From the NCBI GenBank assembly GCA_036897525.1, contig JAYMTJ010000056.1, positions 1 through 64,000 on the forward strand: a DNA stretch of 64,000 nucleotides. The letters run 5' to 3'. Below the pieces are notes generated by a model, which did not search any database, was not told the DNA's origin, and saw only the letters and a program-made list of their open reading frames with translations. A program made the position numbers and the translations under genes. This stretch comes from Pelargonium x hortorum (Eukaryota; Streptophyta; Magnoliopsida; Geraniales; Geraniaceae). Shown in pieces: positions 39,280 to 50,999 of the stretch (the stretch's first letter is position 1; each line of letters begins with the position of its first letter).

Positions 39280-42200
39280 TGCCAGTCCTTAATTAACATC
39301 TAAGGATTTTTTCTTTATACTTTATAAGTGAGAAATCTAAGAAAGAAAGAGAGCTACACTTGCAAAGGACATAGAATCCAAGACCGTAATTGCGATGCTT
39401 TGGCAAGCTGGGCTTGCTCCTACTGCTCTGGCCTATTCTGGTTCCTACGGGTACTGCTAACAAGCTATCAAAACAAAGTAACAAGAACAAGTCATAAGAT
39501 CTTCAGGCTTTTGCACTACCAACCGATTTCTTCTAAAACCGATCACTTTAAAATAACGAGAGTATATACAAGATGATCTCAAATTCTTTCTATTTAAGTG
39601 ATTAAAGACGTATCCCCCTAAAAAGGGAATCTTTTAGCTTATAGAATATAGAAACTCTTTTTTGTAAGGGCACTCATAGACTTATTTATTATTTAGCTGA
39701 GAATTCTTAACTCTATGAACGTACAAGCTTAGCCCCGCTCATAGGGCTACCCTAACCTCATTCTAGAACTTAACTGCTACTACAACTAGAGAGAGCTAGA
39801 ACTTCAATCAATATAGATGTATAGGTTTTGAACCCTTGCACGATGCCTAAAAGAACCACATACTCATAGATTTCCCTTATATCTCTCTAATTACCTAGAT
39901 TTACTACACAAATACTAATGAAAGAAGAACTGCTATTTATATATTACAAGAGCTTCTAGTATCAAACCCCTTATTTAGTTTCTTTTTATTTAGTCAGAAG
40001 ACTTAGCTTAAACTTTAATATCTCTAGAGCCTAAAGGAGACTAATCTATGGTTTTTTTGTTGCTTGCTTCTTTTTACGAGTCAAATCTTCTTAAAACAAT
40101 GAACTTTGAGAGGATAATGCTTATTTAGGTACACAAGGATTCCCTTCTTACAGTTCAATCTCTTTGCTTTGTTTAATTCGTTAGTTGGGCTTTGAAATAA
40201 GTTAACTCATAAGTCATAAAAATGTAGTTGAATATGGGTACCCTTTCTCCTAGTAACAAAAACCCGAATACTAAAAAGAGTCCTATAAGAGCTAATTGAG
40301 GCCGGTAAGGACAACTTTTCATTTCTCTTTTTTTACTTTTATGTAAAATTGCTTAACTTATACACTCGGGTTTTACTTAGATACTTTTTTTCTACCTTCG
40401 TTCCCTGTGGGGAAACACTGTAAATCTAGGTATTATAAACTTTTAGTTTAGTGTACTATGAGTCATAGCTTAGAATAAAGAAAAAATAGAAGTAATGGGT
40501 ATAATTTTAACTATGTGTTTACCAACCCCTTCCACTTTTTGAGAAGGGGGTAACCCCAAACTCTATTTTGAAATGCGGCTTTCTTTACATAAACAAGTTA
40601 TCTAGTTCTGTGAAGCTGAAAACTACTTTCAAATTCAATAGGTTTGCGCCTTGTCTTAAAGAATAGAAAGAATCCATTCTTTAACTCTTTAACAATTAAG
40701 CATCTCCTTTAGTTAGCCCTTTCTTATAGATTGTTTAAACATCAAGGTACTAATAAAAAGGGTAAAATCAACATTTTTCTAAAAGTAGGAATCTACGTCG
40801 GCGAATATTAAAAGCATTATAGGTTACGGAAAGGCTCTTGTAAGTAGTTGCATTTCAGTGTACTTACTTGGTCTCGTTTATTAAAATGTTTTATATAAAT
40901 GCGGATTTCTATTCCTATACTGGATTCAGTGATTCAGTGTTATGCTTAAATAAAAGTAAACTCGCTCGATAAATCCACTAGAGAATAAGTCGAAACCTTA
41001 CAAATGTATATGGATTTGCTTTACTATAAATTTTGTAACAGAGAATCCTATAAAACCTAACTAGGGTTAATACCTTTTTAGTAAGTAGTACTGTGCATGC
41101 TTTTTTTCAAGGAAGTTGGGTACTTTATTAGGTTCTATTTCCTAGTCATGAGATAGAGACTCCCAAATCCCTACAGAAATCCTGTAAAAAGCAAAGCACA
41201 GTAAAATATAGCAACTCCCTACCGGAAGACTCTAGAATTCCTTGTTAGAGCACGGGCAGAATGCACGAAGGTACGCAGGTTCAAGGTAGAAGCCCGCTCT
41301 TTGAGGCAAGTAAGAGTTTCCTGGAAAAATATCCATGAGCAGCTGTTGTATAAACAAGGAATCCTTACACCTAAACTAGCGATAATTGATATTCTAGATA
41401 TAATTGAATTACTCTGTATCCCTTTTTATTAAGCCTTTATAAATATATACAATAATGTTATAAAGGGCTTTTAAGGTAAGAATTTCTTTATGCTGTTTTG
41501 TCTCCTATAGTTTTTTGGAAATATGCCTTTATCTCAAGCTGCCGAAACAATCTAGAACAAGCTAGTAATACAACAAACCTGGGACTAGCTACTTTACTAA
41601 TACAAAAACGGTAGGAAACCTTTTCAATACTTTGTTTTTAAGGGGCAGGTCCTTACAAAATGTATAAAATACTGATATTGGATTAAAGTCTTTCTTGTAC
41701 TCTCTAGTAGTGAGAGAAGCTCTTATTAAGAAGTTAAGAATAAGGGATTGGTCAGGGAAATCAGAAAGACTGGAGTTTAACGAGGTTTTCTTGGCTAGTA
41801 GTTTTTCGTAATTTGTCTAAAATGTGGAGTACTTAGATTTTTCTAGGAGTTCTGGTTATCATTAGCTATTCCAAAAAAATCAATCAGGCAATTCCAAGGC
41901 TACCCCCAAGGAGTATTATGTTACGAAGTTTTTCGCAGCTGCTATGGTATAAAAATTGATTTACAGGACTTCCCAGGATCCTAAAGGAACGTATTAGCTT
42001 AGCAGTAAGGGTGCCCCTTCACTTTGTTACTATTTTTTGCAGTTTCAAGACCTACTAAAAGTTAAACCTTTTCTTTTGTGAATCCTAAAAAAATGACTTG
42101 TTTAAGGTCCATCGTATTCTTAAATCACTTGTAGCAGGAGTGAGTTTAATGGGGGCATCCCTTAATAAGTATCTTGTATCCATGAATTAAACACCCTGTG

Positions 42201-44100
42201 TTTCTGGAAAGTTAGATATAATAAGAATGAGTTTAGGAAAGACAAAGAAATAATCTTAGATTTTTTCTTTATTAAGAAAACAACAGTTAAATAAGTCCAA
42301 GAATTCCAAAAATATTAACTATAATTTATAGTTAATCGAGTCTCAGTTAGTCAAAATATCCTATTTAACTCCTTATATTATAACTTTAAGAGCCAGCTAA
42401 ACTTCTTCTTAAAACGACAATTCCGGGAGTAGCTTTATCTGAGAATTTAAGAATTTGTTTGTTAATAAGACACCTTTTCAGTTTTCCGTTTTAGGAATAA
42501 ATAGGAGAGTTTATAAGTGTTTAGAGCTTAAGATCATAAGTTTGTTTTCCAAGAACTTTATTTCAAGGTTCAGTAGATACTATTTAAAAAAGTGTCACCA
42601 CAAGGCTAGGCAAGAAAAGGACTCTGTTTTTTCACAAGGAAATTAATCCTGGGTTGTTAACCCGAGAAATTGGAATCTCAATGAGGAAGTTACTCAATTT
42701 TCTGAACTTTGGAGTCAATATAAAGTTTTGAAAATGCTTGAAATAATGGTGTCCTATAATCGTGAACAAGCAGTCTCCCAAAGAGTGAGATAAGTAACTT
42801 ATAGCTTTTGTATTATTTATGTTATTAATTGAAATCTTAGAGTACGGGTAAAAGGAAGAGTTTTCCTTTTATAAAAGCTAGTCAGAGAGTCCTAATTCCT
42901 AATAGATTAAGTGCTGCTTCTTTCTATATTATATAATTCTAATAGTCAAGAAAATCCTTATTCTTTTGTAGCTAATGTTGCTTGTTATAGGTAAAGGAAT
43001 GGTTTTAACTTGCTTAAGAGAATATATAGTACTACCTTTTAGGCTTTTTAGGTAAAGCTTTAATAATAGAATAGAAGAAGAGGTCCCTAAATTCCTATAA
43101 AGTTAAAATTCCCTATTTATTCTTTATAAATGAAACAACAAGTTAGGTTCTAAGTTAAGGAATTCTAAATAAAATTCCAGTGAGTATACTTTTTGTAATC
43201 TTTATTTACAGAGATTTGTTAATAAGACCCCGTTTTAGCAAATTGCTTTTATCTGTGCTGCTAGGAAAGTGCTTTAGCTATGCTATAAGGACCCTTTTAT
43301 TACTATCTTTTAGGATTTATTTACTCGAGTTCAATTACAAGGAATCTTAAATCTACATATGATATGAAAAGAGTAAAGGCTTCTCTTTAAACATCTCGTA
43401 TCCAAAAAATGCTTTGTACTTCAATACAGCTCTCCTCTCCTCTAATTCTTCCTCTAGTAGTAAGCTCGCTCCCGTTTACAGGCTATAGACTAACAAGCTC
43501 CATTTTGCTTGGGGGATATCCGAATTGTATACACTTACTTTGACTCTTAAGAAGTGAAGTAATTAGGATTAGTAACTCTTTTGCTGCAGGAATCCTTGTT
43601 TTTTAAGGAATTTGCATACTCCGAACTAAAGAAAGGCTTATCTAGCCTTAGTCAATTTCTATTCCTAACAGAAATTTCGTAGGAGAGTCTTTACGCGAAT
43701 ATCTATATACTTCTTTTTTTCCTATACTTTTTACAAAAAGCGAAGATTATTTTGCAAAGGACTAACAACCTAAATGAAATAAACTATCTATGAGATATTA
43801 TTACATTACCAAGAACTTCTATACGGTAGCACTCTCCTTTGTTTTCTCTTAAGAATCCCGTCTAAGGGTATCTTCTTACTTTCTTTTCTATTTTCTAAAT
43901 TTGTTTAGGCAAGCTTACTTGATTATAGGTTTTCTTAGTCTATTAAGACTAGAGGCATTACTATTTATTAGTATAGAGCTTCCTTTTAGTACTACTGTTA
44001 AAGGAAACCTAATTTATTTACTGAAATTGCCTTAGGCCTATCAACTTTGGGAAGCAATTTCATTCTATTACCAGCTTTTAAGAGAGCTAGTCTTTTATAG
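39280..44100. other. spacer between SSU and LSU relics
   Basis: No gene is supported in this spacer. A GC-richer patch at 39330-39480 contains gcaagc-tgg-gcttgc (39403-39417), a 6-bp stem with a three-base loop. At 41236-41269, aattccttgt and tgcacgaa occur with exactly the 26-base offset they have in 23S rRNA (about 1935-1970), although that region is already represented in the LSU relic. The trnI and trnA genes usual in bacterial and plastid spacers are not visible. Confidence 0.5.
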
Positions 44101-44101
44101 C

Positions 44102-44170
44102 AGGCGGATTCGAACCTATGACGGGCTGGTGTACTTAATGACGTGCCTCTCTATTTCTGCAGGTTTTTAG
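44102..44170 (-). tRNA. tRNA-like relic in the rRNA spacer
   Basis: On the minus strand aggttcgaatcc (44106-44117) is an exact T-loop consensus word preceded by cgtcat, as in many tRNAs. Pairing of the T stem is poor and I find no acceptor or D stem. It lies 1.2 kb before the LSU relic on the opposite strand. Probable fossil, isotype unknown. Confidence 0.28.
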
Positions 44171-44199
44171 GTAAATGGCTGGGCTTCCTATATTTACTA

Positions 44200-45320
44200 A
44201 ATGCGAGTCCTTTTCATTTAAAAGTCAAAATCTAATTGGGAGTTTGCGACTGGAACCTTTGCACACCGGTAAAGTGCAGCCTTGATTTAACCTTCAAAGG
44301 AGTGCTCGTATTAACCTCTATTTATAAGGTTGGATTCTAGAAGTGATTTAGGGATATGTCTATTAAATAAGATAAATAAGACAAGGGATTTTAAGTATAA
44401 GGCCTCCTCTTTTCTTGTTTAAGCGGATACTTGTGAGTTGGATCTTTTTTTTTTTTTAGTCTGAGGTTCTTCTATCTTAATGAAATGTGCCCTTAATTAC
44501 TAAATTTAGTCAATTTTTGAATAGGTTCTCTGAATACAAAGTAGATTTCCCCTACTGCTCTTTTCTTCATCTCTTGAAGGAGCTCCAGTAAGTAAACCTC
44601 CCACAAACTTCAGAATTCAAAATTTTTAGTAGCTAAGACCTCGTCCTTTCGACGTAGTACAATAAAAGGACCCTCTTTCTCTGGATAATAAAAGGGGACT
44701 GCTCCTAGACTAAGCATACGTAAGTTTTCTTTATTTCTTGCGAAATCGTACTTAATTTAGGCATCGCGGTTGGCTTTTGAGAAGGAAAACTTTATTCCGG
44801 CAGGTTTATCGGATCCTAAACTCTAATTATGGACCTAGATTCCTTATATAAATTTATAGGAACTCCTATAACTATAGCCATTCATTCTTGCCCCTTTACA
44901 ACTCTCCTTTCTAAAACCCTTTATTTAACACATGTTTTGTTTATACCCGTTGCCGTATAAGAAGTTTGGAAACACTCTCAGCTTCGATACTAGATTAGGA
45001 GACTTACCCAACTATAAAGTTGCGAAACTTTAATGCTTGTTAAACTCTTAAGAAACTCCCCCTTCATTTGTTTCAGAGATACCCCTAAAAGTACTGCTTT
45101 AGGGTTCCTTTTCAATCCTGCGTTTCTGCGAGGGTCCTCCTTTCTAATCTAAAGCGTATCTAACTAATCAGAGTTCCACCCAAATTAGAGAGGTTCCTAA
45201 GGTTTCGTTTCGTATTGCAGCTTGGCAGTATTCCTTATGAGGAAGCAAATGAATTAAGGGACTCCTCTTGAACCCGACGAACGCAGTTAAAAAGAGATGG
45301 CTATGCAAATCGAGGATCCT
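44200..45320. other. spacer before the LSU relic
   Basis: Nothing can be assigned. At about 44256-44275 cctttgcacaccgg faintly recalls the SSU 1400 region but is isolated. A ttggctt...agaagg phrase near 44768 recalls LSU position 1050 but is outside the collinear LSU series and is disregarded. Confidence 0.4.
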
Positions 45321-45329
45321 TAAATATTT

Positions 45330-48300
45330 CTTAGTATAATGAATGCCTAAAAAGAGTATATAGACTAGAGTCCTCGTCAAACTCTAAGTGTAACGCAGGA
45401 AAGGTAGTAGCACTCCCTACCCACTATAAAAATGTCAGAATGATACTAACGAACTTTGCTTTATACAGTAATAGTGTGATTCAATTCTTTTTTAATATAG
45501 TATCAGTTACTAATAACTTATGTTTTAAGCCTCAGAAGACCTCATAAAAATTATAAGACCAATATTGATATATTTAAGTACCCTACCTTGCAGTAGCTCT
45601 ATATTTAGTAGTTAGTAGCAACCTTTGTATAGAAGTAGAGCCCAAGGGAAGTCTCCTTTCTAATTATTGTGCAGTCCACTTGAAAGGCGTAATTAGGATA
45701 TAACTTCCTTGTTAGCTTCACACTTTGAAATCAAGTCCTCTCGTTTTAATATAAAAAGTTAGTTTTATTTGGCAACCTTAGGAACTAAAAAAGAGTAGTA
45801 ACTCGTTTTAAGCATATACTCTAAACCAGGTAAGCTACATTAAGATTGACTTCTTGGGGCTTTTTATAAAAAAATGACTTGTGTTAAGTTTGGGAACTTC
45901 TTTTTATAAGGAACGGTTTCTTTAGTCTATTTTTAGTAGAAAGAACGGATTTTTAACTCGGTTTCCTTAAGTTATTTAGTTTAGTGTAGAGGCTTAAAGA
46001 AATAGAGTTTGTGATACTTGGGACTTAGTTATACGGATACGGGGCTGCCCCTAACGGAAGCCTTTATATCTCCTTGAAGGCATTAGACTTAAAATTTAGA
46101 GCTTTAAGAGCAAAGTACTAAAACTTTAGAGTTTGCTGCAGCTCCTAAGGACTGAGCAGGAGACAAGGAAGTAAAGATTGACGAGTAAAGCATTGAGTCT
46201 CTAGATAAGATCACTGATTTTTTTTTTATAATGTTGTCCCTATCCAGGGCTACTTCCACTTATTTCCTAACTAAATGTGCCCTTTGTATGGATCTCGTTT
46301 TTTAGAGAATCTAATTGTAATTTCAGGTTACTAACCCGGCAGCACAGGGTCAAGTTTAAAGAAATTGGGGAGTAATACGACTTGAACCTACGTCAGTTGT
46401 GCTGATGAGCCCTCGTTCTACCTCAAAGATTATCGGAGGTTTTTGCTTAGATATTGACTTAGTCATTTTTAAAGTACTCAGAGTCCTTTTTTATTTAAAA
46501 GCGAACCTTTTCTTTTAGGGGGCGGGTAAAGAGGATTTGCTGCCTAGCCTAGTATTATTCCTATCTTTTTGTTCCTCTAAAGTGTTTCTATTCTTTAATC
46601 AATTTAATATAAAGAAGTAATTCCTAAGAATGCCTTTGGAAAGGGCTTTAATAACCTGATTATAAAGATAAAGGAGAGCCGGGTTTCTTAATACGAGAAT
46701 ACATAAAGAGGAGGGCCTGGATGCTTAGAAGGACCCTTTTTTTTAATATAGGTGTAATCCTCAATTTCACAGCTATACCGAATAGGGTATATTACAGGTA
46801 TTTATACTAGTACTGGAACCCTTATCATATTTAGAACATCCAGCCGTGTGTTGCTGCCCCAAGTATAGATATATAGGCATAGGCCTGGTTTCATCGTCTG
46901 ACATTATGCTTTTATAGATTAGGAGCTCCCGTATTCTAATAAGTTCCAGTAAAAAAAAAGTCTTGATAGTTTTTAAGAATTTCCGGTAATAATAATTTTC
47001 GCAAGTCTAGACTACAATTTGAGTTGCTCTGTGGGAGTACTAAGCAATGACATCCGCTTAAAGTAAGGGGGATCCTCAGTAACAGCTAAATTCAATTAGT
47101 TCAGAGGTGGAAACTTACGGGGAACTCTCTATGCCCTTGTGTTTTTCTTTAATAACGGATCTTTGTTCATAGTATCCAACCCTATATATAAGCTTTCAAG
47201 ATTTAACCCCAACTTCATTTTAGTTGAAGAGGCGATTTTCTATTCTGGAAATTATAGGAATACTATAACATTCCATTTTGATCTTTTAGACTAGTTCTTA
47301 ACTGAACAAGGGGTCCGTAGAATCAATCCTATCTTTTCTGGGTAGCAATCCAAACCAAAACAACTTCAGACTTATTTATATCATTAAATAGTTATCACTA
47401 ACAACATAGTCTTACTGCAAGGGCTTTTGTTTTTAGAAACCCAGTTAAACAACTAAGAAAAATGATTCTACTTTTCAATAGATATTAAAAGGGATCCTTT
47501 CTTATAGTTAGCGTTAGCTCGATCTTTTCACAAAACATACCCACTTGTATTCAATTCTCTATCTATTTCACCACTGAGTACAGGTATAGAAAGGGTTTCC
47601 TTTATAGAGCTAATTAGGGAGCATGCTCTATTCCGTCGTAACATCCGTAGCATTGATTGTATTAGAGCGAGTAGAAGCTAACCTTCCTTGTGAAGAGATG
47701 CAAGTCTTTATCCTACCCAGTGAAGAGGTTCCATATCTTTTGGAATTGGATAACTAACTTATACTCTGTCGTAAACAGTGAGATATTAAGGAGTCCGTGC
47801 TAGTATATTAGGAGGGTCCTATGCTTTTAAGTAGTCAAACCTCTTTTTAGCAAGTCCATGACATATAAAATAAAGTTTGTAGCTGCTTTCACTGAGATTG
47901 TATATTAACCAGTAAGGTGACATTGTCAAGAGTAGTAAGGATGTATCGAATTTCTGAATTCTAGCTTATCAGTAAGGGACTGCGCCCTAAAGAAGAAAAA
48001 GTCTTCCATGTATTTGCACGTAGATTTGTGACAATCTATAAAAAGGAAGTCGTGAATGAAGGACGGGAGTACTCGCTTTTGGTAGAGGCAGGTTTATGAA
48101 TACGGGTATCAATTAGAAATTTTTAGCTCTCATTATTTATTACGTAACAGGGCTCCTATACTTTTTCACTTTTGGGGTTTACCTCTACGAGATTTAATAG
48201 GTTGAGGCAGATAAAGTGGAACTCTGATGGTTTAAGAGCAACCGGGGCTACCTGTATTAATTGCTTTTGACTTGAAGCCATAGCAGATGGTCACTTAATT

Positions 48301-48430
48301 TTAGAGTGAGATTTTCCTTTGTTAGAGTTTTAGGGATCTCATTGCGTTTTAAAAGGATAATGTGTCTTTGGTATTTTCCTAGCTGGGCTCACTCTAGTAA
48401 TTACTAAAAAAGCAGTAGGCTCAAGGAGTG
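45330..48430 (+). rRNA. large-subunit rRNA-like gene, highly divergent or degenerate
   Basis: Collinear anchors follow the 23S framework over about 3.1 kb, close to the normal length. They are gaatgcct (45341, 5' end), tgatatatttaagtaccc (45566, about position 200; 14 of 18 match), agtagttagtagcaacc (45607, about 245), aaccagg (45824, about 455), tttaaagaaa plus agtaata (46355-46377, about 1080), gttagcgttagctcgatc (47507), attccgtcgtaaca (47630, about 1955), tgtgaagagatgcaagt (47689), ccctaaaga plus tgcacg (47985-48019, about 2240-2260), cgtaacaggg (48143, about 2450), ataaagtggaac (48211) and attgcg...ggataa (48341, domain VI). The peptidyl-transferase loop, helix 69-71 and the sarcin-ricin loop are all altered, so a working role is doubtful. 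I read it as an organellar-type LSU rRNA that has decayed or diverged extremely. Confidence 0.6.
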
Positions 48431-48439
48431 CCCAATCCT

Positions 48440-49225
48440 CCTTCTGTTCAGATAGACTCAATATCCTCAGTCTGACGTTTTTTCTATTTTTCATTTTAGT
48501 AAAACCCTATTTTGTGTTTACCTCCTTTGCTTCAATCGTGGATAAAATCGTGGTTAATTTTTAAGTTTTAATATTCTCATCATCTTAACATAAAGTTTAA
48601 GTAACTCTATTTCTATTATAGTGCAATTATATTGAACAAAAAAGATTTTTATTGAATAAAGATTCCTCACTAAGCATATACTTTCAGGAAGTTGAACAAA
48701 TGTGTACCATACATACGAGAGGGGGTTCCTTCTGATTAGACCAAGGGGAGCTCTCCTAAAGGGACCCACAGGTCCTAATTGCGGCTTCATAAAACAAGGC
48801 AGAGACTGAAACAGCTTATTTAAATGTCATCTCAAACGCCCTTAACTCTGTTCATCAAGCGCTAGTCTACCCTAATAGGACGCGAACCCCTGAATTCTCG
48901 AGTTTTCCGTCTGTTCTCTTGCTTGATATATCGAATTATAGCTTTCATACATATATTTTATAGCTTTTGTTTGTTATACCTTTATTAACAAGCTCCGCGC
49001 AACACAATTAATTTATAGTTACCTTCTAACTCTAATCCTGATCACGAGGATTTAAAGTCTCCAATGCTTCGTATAATAGTACATGAATACCCTATAACTA
49101 ACATCAACAACAAGAAAAAAACCAAGCTTTCCTTTAGTTCTATACCCACCTGAAAACAAGTTACTTTGGCTTGACTTTTAGGAATTAGAAACTTGATTCT
49201 CTACCTATTTAACATAGCTGCTAGA
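48440..49225. other. non-coding stretch after the LSU relic
   Basis: No gene is seen. A minus-strand phrase near 48870 (ggggttcgcgtcc) is T-arm-like but cannot be extended to a tRNA. A 78-codon minus frame at 48554-48790 is of chance length. Confidence 0.45.
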
Positions 49226-49227
49226 AA

Positions 49228-49330
49228 ATACAAGAGTTCAAGCCCTATCCGCACTAGAAAACAGTAAGACTATATAGAGAACGCAGAGTGCAGTAACACA
49301 AGAATACCTAGGTTCTAATCCCATAAGGAC
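49228..49330 (+). tRNA. tRNA-like words upstream of the hydrophobic units
   Basis: Two T-arm-like words occur close together: gagttcaagccct at about 49232-49246 and taggttctaatccc at about 49308-49322. Neither has a complete cloverleaf. The same kind of word (aggttctaatccc on the minus strand) stands in the same position relative to the inverted unit at 53.15-53.46 kb. This suggests that a tRNA plus hydrophobic-unit module was copied and has since decayed. Confidence 0.25.
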
Positions 49331-49399
49331 TTCTAAACCTTAGCCTTAGTTTTATAGACTTTACCCTAAATATGCCAGAACAGTTAGGGACTCACTTTA

Positions 49400-50960
49400 T
49401 TTACTTTATTTCGTTAGGTACTTCATTAACTAAATCGGGAAAGTAAGCGGCAAGAAAACAGACTTTACATTTATTCTGTATCCTCATGGTTAGTTTTATG
49501 GGCTGCTATACCCGTCGTATAACCTGGACTTACAACTTACCGTAGTTGTCTAATGGGGCCTACTCTTATTCTAGTTGTAGCTTACTATCTTAGTTATAGA
49601 GTTCTCGTTTTAGTTGTTATGGACACTCTTGTCTTATTATTACTACAGCAAGGAGTCAGCCTTATAAGTATATCTTATAGTTGGCGTACCTGACTGCAGC
49701 GTAGCGAAGAAAGGCATTCTAGTAGTATGATATGAATATATTACACTATAGCCACACCCACTGCTTATGACTTCCTTTCATACTCTTCTGCTTACCTTGT
49801 TTCTTAATACTAACTAAAGCTAGCCTTGTAGCTAAACTCTTACTCTCTATACCTATCTTCTCAGTCTTCATAGCTTGAGACCTCTTATTAGTCTTAAGAG
49901 CTTTAATACTCCCCTTCCTAGCTGCTATACTAAAAAGGATTCTAACTGTCTTAGGGTTCCCTGTACTTAGTACTTACTGTAGCTAGTATTGTATTGTATT
50001 ACTCTTCTTATAGGTATTATAAATAGATAATTAATAGGATATATAGGAGTTAGTACTATAGTCTTATAGTTAGGAGACATAGTTTGACTCTATAGTATAT
50101 GGTATTGTACAGGATAGTCTTATTACTTGTTAAGGGGTATTCCTATACTTCTTTACTAGCTTACTTTAGCCGTGTAACTTACTAATAAAACTAGATCATC
50201 TGGAACTGAAGAAAACTACCCAAACCTCTCCTCTTAATCTTTATAGCTGCCTTATTCATCAGACCTATACTCCCAGTCTGGATCTTACTCTTCAGAGCTA
50301 CGCCCTTCTTTCTTTTGGGTCCTTGCCTTCTTATTACTTAGAATTTCCCTTTTCATTAACAAATTGACTAAATTCCTTCGATTTCTTAGGTCTTGACTAG
50401 GGTAGGGGAATTCTTACTTATTTGCTAATTATTAAACCTTTCTTCATAATAACTGTAGCCTTAGGCTTACTAGGAATCTCATGGGCTATACTCGTATGGG
50501 GCTTAGTACTTATTATCCCTACCTTATTAGGAAGTCTAGTTAGTAGTATATGTATTCTATTGTGTTACTCTAAAGTCTTTTTTAAGTTATAGTAATAGGT
50601 ATAGGAGTTCTAGGAGTTTAGTAAGGGATATTCCTCTTGTATTACTTGTTACTACTATAGAGAGGAGTTGCACCAGTGAGGATAGGGACAGTTACTCTTC
50701 CCGACTGAAGGATACCGAGGCAGGGTAATGCAGGAAGTAGTCTTAGTATAGTTAACCTCACACTATGGCAGCAACAAAAAGAAAAACTTTCCAATTGACT
50801 TCTTTACTTTTAGTCATTCCTCGCTTTCTTACTCCTATCAACTTTTTGTACTACTAGTTTTCCCTATCCCTATCTTAGTCTGGGTCTTCCTCTTAGCAGT
50901 AGTACTCTTCTTATGGAATAGACTCTTATTTACCCTCATACCTTTCTAAATACCTAGAGC
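49400..50960 (+). repeat. pyrimidine-rich repeat units, hydrophobic frames (right cluster)
   Basis: Diverged units start near 49480, 49838, 50240 and 50780. They share tcatgg...atggg, tactctctatacctatcttc, gtattgtattact/gtattctattgtgttact and ttattacttgtta phrases with each other and with the units at 8.6-9.7 kb. Forward frames of 40-63 codons are strongly hydrophobic, for example 50401-50592 and the frame ending near 50949, each with proline-isoleucine motifs before leucine-rich runs. This is compatible with decayed copies of one multi-pass membrane protein gene. The alternative is a low-complexity C/T repeat with no coding history. Confidence 0.4.
49732..49986 (+). CDS. hydrophobic ORF, open only if TGA encodes Trp
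   Basis: From ATG at 49732 to TAG at 49984 an 84-codon frame is open when its two TGA codons are read as tryptophan. In the standard code it is broken twice. The product would be very hydrophobic, with two or three possible membrane segments, a PIF motif near residue 45 and an AILKRIL-like positive patch near residue 70. I recognise no family. It lies in the pyrimidine-rich repeat cluster just downstream of the LSU relic. The length is not significant by itself, and T-rich DNA tends to encode hydrophobic residues, so this is only a candidate. Confidence 0.18.
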
Positions 50961-50999
50961 TAGATCTGCTTTCTTAATAACTACCCTCTAAGGAATTTT

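Noticed and set aside
46340-46440. tRNA-like element on the minus strand (acgtaggttcaagtcg)
   Set aside because: It coincides with the LSU relic around position 1080-1110, which explains the sequence better.
46676-46705. gagccgggtttcttaatacgag as a group II intron domain V
   Set aside because: Lacks the two-part stem and the closing tacggttc; it lies inside the LSU relic.
48860-48900. tRNA-like ggggttcgcgtcc on the minus strand
   Set aside because: Only the T-loop-like word is present; neither the acceptor nor the anticodon arm can be formed.
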